NCBI GenBank assembly: GCA_029865665.1
Contig: JARXAV010000006.1
Coordinates: 1 to 13,898, forward strand
Source: Flectobacillus sp.
GTDB lineage: Bacteria; Bacteroidota; Bacteroidia; Cytophagales; Spirosomataceae
Length of the DNA: 13,898 nucleotides
Direction: 5' to 3'
Shown here: in pieces, positions 1-5,589 of the stretch
How positions within the stretch are numbered: position 1 is the first letter of the stretch
How the letters are laid out: each line of letters opens with the position of its first letter
The notes under the pieces: model-generated
Seen by the model: only the letters and a program-made list of their open reading frames with translations
Told to the model about the DNA's origin: nothing
The model's database searches: none
Translations under genes and position numbers: made by a program

Positions 1-1086
1 AAGGAGCTATGGGACAGTAAAAGAAATCTACCATCTAAAAAACACCCTTTCTCAAAAGAGTTAATCATCAAAATTGAAAAAACTAAAATGGAGGCTAATC
101 GCCTTTTGATGAAGCTTGAAGATGAACAGAGTGACTTCTCTGCTGATGAGTTTACGAAAAAACTCAAAAATCAAAGTAAGCGAACAACGGTAATTACTTT
201 TCTGGACGAAGTTATAAGTGAATTACTTAAAGCTGATAAAGTAGGAAATGCCAATGTTCACAAGAACCTCAAGAATGTACTACTCCGCTTTAAAGAGCAA
301 CGAGATTTCACGTTTGTCGAATTAGATGGTTCTTTCCTTCGGAAGTTTGAACAAGACCTTCGAGGGCGTGGACTTTCTGAGGTATCTATGAGCGTCCACT
401 TCCGTACTTTACGAGCGTTGTATAATAGAGCTATCGTTGAAAGTTATGCAAAAAAAGAAGCAGACCCTTTTTTAGAGTTTAAGCTGTCTAAGTTTAATCT
501 CAAGACTCAGAAAAGAGCGATTAAGAAAGAAGAAATCTTGGCAATTGCCTCATTAGTAGTTGAAAAAGGTACAAGCCTTCATAACTCACAAAATATGTTC
601 CTTTTTAGTTACTATTGTTCTGGCATTAACATTAGTGATATACTAGAATTAGAATGGAGTAATATTTCCCCTGAGGGATTAATGGAATATATACGTAACA
701 AAACTCAACAACAGCAACAGGTTACTCTTCTCCCTCCTGCCCAAAAGATTGTAGATTACTATCGTCAGTTTAGCTCTGGCGAGTATGTATTTCCGTACTT
801 GGATAAAAGCAAACATAAAACGGAAGTGCAAATTAATAATCGTATTAAAAAGGTTACAAAGCAGATTAATCAAGATTTAAAGACTTTGGCTCAAATGGCA
901 GGGATCGAAACCAATTTGACAACCTATGTTGCTCGACATACTTTTGCAACAGTTCTAAAACGAAGTGGCGTAGAGATTGCTAAAATTAGCGAACTACTTG
1001 GGCATGAATCTGAGAAAACGACTAAAATTTATCTTGATTCCTTTGAAAATGAAGAGTTATATGAGGCTACGCTAAATCTACTGTAA
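1..1086 (+). CDS. Tyrosine recombinase (integrase), 5' end outside window
   Basis: This is a phage/transposon-type site-specific integrase that would insert and excise the element. The reading frame is open from base 1; the 29 codons before the ATG at 88 read as an arm-type DNA-binding domain (KELWDSKRN...), so the true start lies upstream and 88 is internal. Numbering from that ATG, a SAM-like core-binding domain covers about residues 33-125 and the catalytic domain about 145-332. Visible catalytic features are Lys205 on the beta hairpin (NKTQQ), Arg283 in YVARHTFA, His306 in LGHES and the nucleophile Tyr315 in KIYLDSF. The usual first arginine (GLR in most family members) is Asn181 in SGINISD, and the HxxR histidine is Tyr280. 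Both are seen as variants in Bacteroidota integrases; IntDOT also lacks the first arginine. It converges on the next gene across a terminator hairpin. The assignment is firm; only the start is missing. Confidence 0.93.
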   Translation, partial: KELWDSKRNLPSKKHPFSKELIIKIEKTKMEANRLLMKLEDEQSDFSADEFTKKLKNQSKRTTVITFLDEVISELLKADKVGNANVHKNLKNVLLRFKEQRDFTFVELDGSFLRKFEQDLRGRGLSEVSMSVHFRTLRALYNRAIVESYAKKEADPFLEFKLSKFNLKTQKRAIKKEEILAIASLVVEKGTSLHNSQNMFLFSYYCSGINISDILELEWSNISPEGLMEYIRNKTQQQQQVTLLPPAQKIVDYYRQFSSGEYVFPYLDKSKHKTEVQINNRIKKVTKQINQDLKTLAQMAGIETNLTTYVARHTFATVLKRSGVEIAKISELLGHESEKTTKIYLDSFENEELYEATLNLL

Positions 1087-1130
1087 AATACTTTTTCTTT
1101 ATTAAAGGAATTAAAATTCTAAAATACTAA

Positions 1131-1168
1131 TAGCTTAAAGGTTATGTTAAACCACAACCTTTAAGCTA
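1131..1168. terminator. Bidirectional terminator hairpin between convergent genes
   Basis: The arms TAGCTTAAAGGTT (1131-1143) and AACCTTTAAGCTA (1156-1168) are perfect 13-bp inverted repeats around a 12-nt loop. They sit in the 108-bp gap between the integrase stop and the stop of the minus-strand WYL gene. That position suits a terminator serving both strands. A-rich and T-rich stretches flank it but no long U-run follows directly. Confidence 0.6.
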
Positions 1169-1194
1169 CCAGTCATATACTATAAATATGCTTA

Positions 1195-2352
1195 TCAGGG
1201 TACTTTTTTTACCTTCGGCACTGGGTAAGTAAAGTTTAATATTTCAACCGATTGAATTCTACTTATTTGAAAATATCGCTCTGCATTTCTCAGTTCACAA
1301 AAAGCTTTCAAAAACGCTGTTTGATTCCCATCAAAAGGGACAATTTCTATTGAAGAGTCTCTTATTGTTCGTAGCGTTATGTTATTATTCTTATCATTAT
1401 ATTTAATTCTTAGGTACTTGCATTCATTCACACCTTCTTCAATTACCTCTCTTATTTGTTCCGTAAGACTTAATGAATTCTGCTTTATGTCCTTGAAATT
1501 AGGAGCTTTACCCACGAAAGGACTGCCTAGCTTAATCACACTAAGTTTTGAAATTTCAAACTCGTCAGGTTGATTTTTGATATAATCATACCCTACAATA
1601 AAGTATCTCCCGTGTACATATTTAATTGTTTGAGGCAAAAAAATGGTCTGGTAAGGAATTCTCTCTATTGTTATCGTGAGATGCTGATTCTCTTCAATAT
1701 AGCTTGAAAAATCATTAAGCATTTGTTCATCAATAGATGGAATCACATCCAGGGCTTCTATCGGAATTAGTGTTTCTGACATTTTGTCGGAAGCAGGATT
1801 AAACCACTTACATTTCACTAACTGCTCTGAAATCTCCTTCTTCTTCGCTCCTGTCTTAACATCAAATAGTGATTCTTTTTTTTCATTTCGGGGTGTACCA
1901 ATGACCTGCATTAATGGACTAACAAAGCTCAACATAGGAGTAAGACTTGCCCTCTCTTTCCCTCCTTCTATTTTGTACGAACTTTTTACCTTTGATAATT
2001 CTAATTGAGCAGTGGAGAGCGTTACAATTGTGCCAATAGCTTGATTTTTAGAAAGTTCATTTTCCCTTTTCTTGATTAATTTTAACAACTTGGAAGACAA
2101 CCATGCTTCTTCAAATTGAGATGATTTCGAGGAATACCAAAGACATTTACAACTTGAGGTTTTACCTTTTGTCTGAAGATTAACTCCAGTAAATTCGTCA
2201 TGAACATCTTGCAAATCGTTGATAATTTCAACAATTACCATCATTGGCGAAATAAGAAGAGGCTCTCCTGAGACAAGTATCTTATGATGCTCTGTAGCGT
2301 ATGGATGAGATTTTAGGGCAACAATATCGCCAAGGTTAAAAAGGTCTTTCAT
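1195..2352 (-). CDS. Double DUF2158-like / double WYL-like protein, probable regulator of the RT module
   Basis: This 385-aa protein is probably a ligand-sensing regulator. The start at 2352 (MKDLFNLGDIVAL) was chosen over the longer frame to 2478 because the conserved-looking sequence begins there, a TAnnTTTG box lies just upstream, and the extra 42 residues look non-coding. Residues 5-92 resemble DUF2158/YodC (GDIVALKS, SPMMVIVEI, then CKCLWY at 68-73). Residues about 140-205 look like a second copy (SPLM at 145-148, VKCKWF at 179-184). Residues about 221-278 look like a WYL fold (FLPQTIKYVHGRYFIVGYD), and 311-373 like a second WYL segment (LRIKY ... KAFCELRNAERYFQISRI). WYL domains bind nucleic acids or small ligands and are common in regulators of phage defence such as BrxR/CapW. 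No N-terminal winged helix is seen, which is unusual. The gene is divergent from the RT, with overlapping control regions. It could instead be a functional subunit of the system. Confidence 0.72.
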   Translation of the reverse strand: MKDLFNLGDIVALKSHPYATEHHKILVSGEPLLISPMMVIVEIINDLQDVHDEFTGVNLQTKGKTSSCKCLWYSSKSSQFEEAWLSSKLLKLIKKRENELSKNQAIGTIVTLSTAQLELSKVKSSYKIEGGKERASLTPMLSFVSPLMQVIGTPRNEKKESLFDVKTGAKKKEISEQLVKCKWFNPASDKMSETLIPIEALDVIPSIDEQMLNDFSSYIEENQHLTITIERIPYQTIFLPQTIKYVHGRYFIVGYDYIKNQPDEFEISKLSVIKLGSPFVGKAPNFKDIKQNSLSLTEQIREVIEEGVNECKYLRIKYNDKNNNITLRTIRDSSIEIVPFDGNQTAFLKAFCELRNAERYFQISRIQSVEILNFTYPVPKVKKVP

Positions 2353-2372
2353 TAGGTTCTTTAGTTTATATA

Positions 2373-2380
2373 CAAACATA
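2373..2380 (-). promoter_or_regulatory. Putative -7 box of the WYL gene promoter
   Basis: Read on the minus strand this is TATGTTTG, an exact match to the Bacteroidota consensus TAnnTTTG. The start of transcription would fall near 2366, giving a leader of about 14 nt before the ATG at 2352. No clear TTG -33 element is visible at the expected distance. Confidence 0.5.
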
Positions 2381-2391
2381 CTGAAAATATG

Positions 2392-2399
2392 TATATTTG
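2392..2399 (+). promoter_or_regulatory. Putative -7 box of the RT/ncRNA transcript
   Basis: TATATTTG matches TAnnTTTG on the plus strand, 11 bp from the opposing minus-strand box. Transcription would begin near 2406 and run through a leader of about 370 nt into the RT gene. With its partner box it forms an imperfect palindrome (CAAACATA / TATATTTG; inner ACATA 2376-2380 and TATGT 2388-2392), so one protein could cover both promoters. The -33 element is weak or absent. Confidence 0.5.
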
Positions 2400-2452
2400 T
2401 GTAAACCTTGATAAGAAAACATGAAAGACTCAGACATCTGGAATGGACTAAA

Positions 2453-2483
2453 AAGTTTAAGCTAGTCAAATAGCTCAAAACTT
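2453..2483 (+). other. Hairpin in the RT leader
   Basis: AAGTTT-a-AGCTA (2453-2464) pairs with TAGCT-ca-AAACTT (2471-2483) around the 6-nt loop GTCAAA, giving 11 pairs with one small internal bulge. It follows the putative start of transcription by about 47 nt and contains the in-frame TAG at 2463 in its 5' arm. Confidence 0.5.
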
Positions 2484-2484
2484 A

Positions 2485-2505
2485 CTGTATATGTAGATTA
2501 TACAG
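2485..2505 (+). other. Hairpin in the RT leader ending in ACAG
   Basis: CTGTATA (2485-2491) and TATACAG (2499-2505) form a perfect 7-bp stem with a 7-nt loop, immediately after the previous hairpin. Its 3' arm overlaps TTATACA, which recurs 140 nt downstream at 2638-2644. Confidence 0.45.
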
Positions 2506-2779
2506 GAAACGGATTGCAATGTGTTTTCCAAATAGCAACTAGTTTAGTAGCGGTTGAAGAAACTTCGCACAAATCCACATATATAAATATGCACTTGAAG
2601 ATGATTAATAACATAATACTGAAAGGTTTAAGCAAATTTATACAATTGAAATTTAGTGTGACTCAAGAATTTGGGTACTGGTCTTAACTCTTCGGAGTGT
2701 TATGTCTGAGATTTACCTGTTACACCTCTCTTGTTACTTATCAAGGTTTTACTTTCTCTATCTATTACGACCTATTTCA

Positions 2780-4372
2780 ATGCAAAAACAAAACCCTACT
2801 TGGCTAAAAAACAGAGGTTATTTACATATAACCACTCAAATTGATGTCAATGTTGATACACGAAAACTCTTATCTAAAATTCATAGCCCTAGTTATATCG
2901 CTCACTATGCGTTTTTTCCTCTTATCCATGCCTCAATAGACGAAAGAAGGTATAAGGTTAATCCTGAGAGTAGTGTTTCAGACTACAGGAAAAAAAAGAA
3001 ATGTCATTCTTATCAGGATACTAAAGGCGATTACCAAAAACATATCAAAAGTCGTCCTCTGCATTACGCTACCCACATGGATGCTTTAATCTTTGGCTAT
3101 TATGCACAGCTACTACAAGATAACTATGAAAAAGAATTAGCAAAAGATGATGAACTATCAAAATGTGTGTTAGCCTATCGAAGAATCAAAATTTCAGATG
3201 ATGTAGATAGCAAACATAAAAGCACTATTCACTTTGCAAAAGAAGTATTTGAGGAAATAAAAAAACGCTGTCAAGATGAAGACTGCATGGTTTTAGCGTT
3301 TGACATAAAAAGCTTTTTCTCTAGTTTAAATCATAAAAGATTAAAAAATGCGTGGGCTAAGTTAATCAATGAAGACCTGCTGCCGAAAGACCATTATAAC
3401 GTGTTCAAGGCTACCACTCGGTTTTCATATATTATGTTAGATGATCTCCGTATTCGTCGAAGTGTAGGAGGACGAAAAGCTCCATTCGACGAAAAAAACC
3501 TTGCAAAAATTAGAAATAAACATGGAATAAATGCCTTTTTTGCATCTCCAGAAGAGTTCAGACATAAGATAAAAAACAATGAAATTAAGCTTCATCGTTT
3601 CCCATTTAGAAAAGGAGAAGATACTCTACCAACAGGTATTCCTCAAGGACTTCCCCTTAGTGCTATTTTAGCGAACCTCTATCTTTTAGAATTTGACAAA
3701 CTAGTTTTACAAAAAATAACGAGAGAACTAGGCGGCTATTATAGACGTTACTCAGATGACATTGTAGTAGTGTGCAAAAAAGAAAATGTAGATGAAATAG
3801 AACGCTTTGTAACCGAATCAATCAAAGATAGCTTAGTAAAGATTAGCCCTGAAAAAACAGAAAAGTTCTTATTTACACAAAGAAGCTTTGGTAATCAAAG
3901 CCCTCGTTTAACCGCTGTTAAGCTGACAAATGATACTTGCATTATGGAAGCTCCTTTCATTTACTTAGGTTTTGCCTTTAATGGAAGCCAAACGCTCATA
4001 AAATCAACGAATCTTGCTAAGTTTTACAGAAGAATGATTTCCACTGTTAAGAGAAAAAGTAGATTGGCTCTTAAAATTGCAGAAGAGGAAGGAAGTAAAC
4101 CCGTAGTTTTTAGAAAAAGGTTATACAAACTATACATGACATCCAACTTAAATAAAACAATTATTAAAAGGCGGTACAAAAAACTTAAAATGAATGACGT
4201 TGGCGAGTATAGAATCGAATCAGTTGAAAAGGAACAAGATTTTCGGAGTAATTATTTATCCTACATGAACAGGGCAAGTACAATAATGAATGAAACTGCG
4301 ATTAAGAATCAAATCCGCAAACATAGAAACATTTTCAATCAAGCTTTTTTAAAGCATCTAAGAAGAAAATAG
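2780..4372 (+). CDS. Defence-type reverse transcriptase, probably DRT2-like (UG group)
   Basis: This 530-aa RNA-directed DNA polymerase has all core motifs: motif A AFDIKSFF with Asp175, the region before the palm TGIPQGLPLSAILANLY (about 285-301), the catalytic YSDD at 324-327, and the motif E-like YLGF at 395-398. The start at 2780 (MQKQNPTWLKNRGYLHI) is preferred to the ATG at 2702, whose extra 26 residues are a hydrophobic run unlike an RT N-terminus. The N-terminal WLKNRGYLHI and the stretch from TIHFAKEVFEEI to LPKDHYNVFKATTRFSY recall the UG2/DRT2 defence RTs from memory. Retron hallmarks NAxxH and VTG are not seen, nor a maturase or endonuclease domain. It lies behind a structured leader and faces a WYL-type gene. 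That it is a reverse transcriptase is certain; the DRT2 subgroup is an inference. Confidence 0.9.
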   Translation: MQKQNPTWLKNRGYLHITTQIDVNVDTRKLLSKIHSPSYIAHYAFFPLIHASIDERRYKVNPESSVSDYRKKKKCHSYQDTKGDYQKHIKSRPLHYATHMDALIFGYYAQLLQDNYEKELAKDDELSKCVLAYRRIKISDDVDSKHKSTIHFAKEVFEEIKKRCQDEDCMVLAFDIKSFFSSLNHKRLKNAWAKLINEDLLPKDHYNVFKATTRFSYIMLDDLRIRRSVGGRKAPFDEKNLAKIRNKHGINAFFASPEEFRHKIKNNEIKLHRFPFRKGEDTLPTGIPQGLPLSAILANLYLLEFDKLVLQKITRELGGYYRRYSDDIVVVCKKENVDEIERFVTESIKDSLVKISPEKTEKFLFTQRSFGNQSPRLTAVKLTNDTCIMEAPFIYLGFAFNGSQTLIKSTNLAKFYRRMISTVKRKSRLALKIAEEEGSKPVVFRKRLYKLYMTSNLNKTIIKRRYKKLKMNDVGEYRIESVEKEQDFRSNYLSYMNRASTIMNETAIKNQIRKHRNIFNQAFLKHLRRK

Positions 4373-4385
4373 AATTTGGATACAA

Positions 4386-4406
4386 CTTTAATCCCGATAG
4401 TTAAAG
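4386..4406 (+). terminator. Weak hairpin downstream of the RT
   Basis: CTTTAA (4386-4391) and TTAAAG (4401-4406) form a 6-bp stem with a 9-nt loop 13 bases after the RT stop. A run of six T ends at 4430, too far away for a canonical intrinsic terminator. It may only slow transcription before the next promoter. Confidence 0.25.
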
Positions 4407-4462
4407 GACTAAGTACAGAGTATCTTTTTTAAATAAAATCTCTTCTGACTTGTATTAATCTG

Positions 4463-4505
4463 AATTAATTCAAAATTAATTTTGTAAGTTGGGGCTGTAA
4501 TTTTG
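4463..4505 (+). promoter_or_regulatory. Putative promoter/operator of the STAND operon
   Basis: Two copies of the palindrome AATTAATT (4463-4470, 4474-4481) sit 11 bp apart. Two TAATTTTG boxes follow, each matching TAnnTTTG (4477-4484 and 4498-4505). The first would give a leader of about 22 nt before the ATG at 4513; the second is too close to the ATG for a normal leader. A TTG at 4450-4452 is the nearest -33 candidate, with a long spacer. The palindromes overlapping the first box could be a repressor site. Confidence 0.4.
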
Positions 4506-4512
4506 AGTAGCA

Positions 4513-5493
4513 ATGACAGAAGAACTGTTAGATGAATTATACATCAAATACCATAGGGCTAAAAGAGAGCAATTGGAGACAATAACAAAGAATATATATC
4601 TTAAAGCCAGAGACTTATCTACTGCCTCAGATACTGAATTTTGCATTATTGTTATTACTACTTGTTTCTATTTTCAATCTTCATTTATAGCGAATATTCT
4701 GAGAATGGCTGAGTATAATTATAAGCTTGGAGGAGGTTATGAATCTTTGATTTTAGGGATTATCTACTTACAAGAACGCCATAAGGAGAGTAAAAACGAA
4801 TTCTTCGAGAGAAAACCAGAAAAGCAAGCAGGTCTTATTTTTCGTAGGAAAAAACTATGGGGGTGGCTTCCTATCCCCTTCACAAAAACAACAGAGTTTG
4901 TAGGAGAGTATAATCCATATACGTTTAGTCTTGATTTAGAGGTTGTTAAAACTGAGGAAGAAATCATAAAACATTATGCTGAACTGAAAGCATCTTTATA
5001 CTATTATAAACGAGTTTTGATTAAAAATAAATGGTTGAAAGGAAAGTGTTATAACACTCTTATTGAAGGGAAAATTGACAAAAACAAAATAAAAGATATT
5101 ATGATGGATGTTATTACAGAATTTCAAAATCAAGCACCCGAGATTGTAAAATTTTTAGGTGCAGGATTAGCCAGTGGCTTGTTTTCTGGTGTCGGGGAAG
5201 ATTTTTGGAAGAAAATAAAAGACCACTTCAAATCTGAGAAAGACAAAGTCGTGATTGAAAAATTTGAAGAAAGCCCTAAAGATATTAGACTACAAGGTAA
5301 ATTAGAAGGCTTGTTAGAAAACAAAATGGCTGAAATGTCTCAACAAGACCTATTAGATTTATTCCAATTATTTCAAAAGGCAAAGGCTGATAACCCAACT
5401 ATACAAACAATCAGCAATAGTAAAAATGTACTTAATAATTCTACAATTATTGTTGGAGGAGATTTTCATTTAGGAGATAAAACAAATCAATAG
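4513..5493 (+). CDS. STAND-partner protein with glycine-rich helix and C-terminal pairing tag
   Basis: This 326-aa protein is not recognised as a named family and is the likely effector or adaptor of the NTPase encoded 9 bp downstream. The N-terminal half (1-200) is mostly helical, with a hydrophobic stretch at 42-62 (FCIIVITTCFYFQ) and a Trp/Pro-rich patch LWGWLPIPF at 115-123. Residues 210-230 form a glycine-rich hydrophobic segment (FLGAGLASGLFSGVGED) followed by FWKKIKDHFK; this recurs in bacterial conflict proteins and could be a membrane-acting glycine zipper. Residues 258-290 look like an amphipathic helix pair. The last 27 residues (300-326) contain NSKNVLNNS and GDFHLGDK, matching the start of the next protein. 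No signal peptide and no nuclease motif are seen. The existence of the gene is firm; its role is inferred. Confidence 0.8.
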   Translation: MTEELLDELYIKYHRAKREQLETITKNIYLKARDLSTASDTEFCIIVITTCFYFQSSFIANILRMAEYNYKLGGGYESLILGIIYLQERHKESKNEFFERKPEKQAGLIFRRKKLWGWLPIPFTKTTEFVGEYNPYTFSLDLEVVKTEEEIIKHYAELKASLYYYKRVLIKNKWLKGKCYNTLIEGKIDKNKIKDIMMDVITEFQNQAPEIVKFLGAGLASGLFSGVGEDFWKKIKDHFKSEKDKVVIEKFEESPKDIRLQGKLEGLLENKMAEMSQQDLLDLFQLFQKAKADNPTIQTISNSKNVLNNSTIIVGGDFHLGDKTNQ

Positions 5494-5589
5494 TTTCTAC
5501 TGATGGAGGAGAAGGTAAATATTCAAAATTCTAAAAATGTTGTTGTTAATAGTGAAATTAACGCCCTTGACGTACATATCGGAGATAAA
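5410..5589 (+). repeat. Paired peptide tag shared by the two STAND-operon proteins
   Basis: Codons 300-323 of the upstream gene (5410-5481) and codons 7-29 of the NTPase gene (5521-5589) encode the same motif. NSKNVLNNS aligns with NSKNVVVNS, and GDFHLGDK with LDVHIGDK. About 14 of 23 aligned positions are identical with a single gap. The pattern alternates polar and hydrophobic residues, as in short beta-solenoid turns. The two copies face each other across the gene junction, the C-terminus of one and the N-terminus of the other. Confidence 0.7.

Larger units (their letters stand above)
2421..2687 (+). other. In-frame ATG, UAG at 2463, then 73 stop-free codons
   Basis: ATG at 2421 opens a 14-codon frame (MKDSDIWNGLKSLS) ended by TAG at 2463. 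The same frame then stays open from 2466 to 2684 and stops with TAA at 2685. All 18 stops within that interval lie in the other two sense frames. The translation looks protein-like (for example KLTVYVDYTGNGLQC and KSTYINMHLKM). There is no ATG in the open part before 2589. Two readings fit: the sense strand of a neo-type template whose frame is kept free of stops by selection, or a small gene in front of the RT broken by one amber codon. The sequence alone does not decide between them. Confidence 0.45.
2406..2779 (+). ncRNA. Structured leader upstream of the RT; candidate DRT2-type template RNA
   Basis: About 370 nt lie between the putative start of transcription and the likely RT start, too long for an ordinary leader. 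It holds several hairpins (2453-2483, 2485-2505, GAAG/CTTC around 2556-2566, and a UUCG-capped stem near 2685-2701) and one stop-free sense frame (2466-2684). Defence RTs of the DRT2 type are preceded by such an RNA, which is reverse transcribed repeatedly into a concatemer encoding an endless ORF. The exact ends are unknown; the 5' end is set only from the promoter box and the 3' end from the RT start. It could instead be a degraded small gene. Confidence 0.45.

Noticed and set aside
1131..1168. Inverted repeat after the integrase as an attachment site
   Set aside because: It lies between two convergent stops and has normal terminator geometry; no second copy is seen in the window.
2353..2478. 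42-codon N-terminal extension of the WYL gene
   Set aside because: It would run back through the promoter box and the RT leader; the sequence looks non-coding and the folded domain begins at 2352.
2702..2779. Upstream ATG extending the RT by 26 residues
   Set aside because: The extension is hydrophobic and unlike an RT N-terminus, follows directly on a UUCG hairpin, and the family-like sequence begins at the ATG at 2780.
2406..2779. Retron msr-msd RNA
   Set aside because: The RT lacks the NAxxH and VTG motifs of retron RTs and I found no pair of long inverted a1/a2 repeats framing the leader.
2780..4372. Diversity-generating retroelement
   Set aside because: No template/variable repeat pair and no accessory avd-like gene are seen near the RT.
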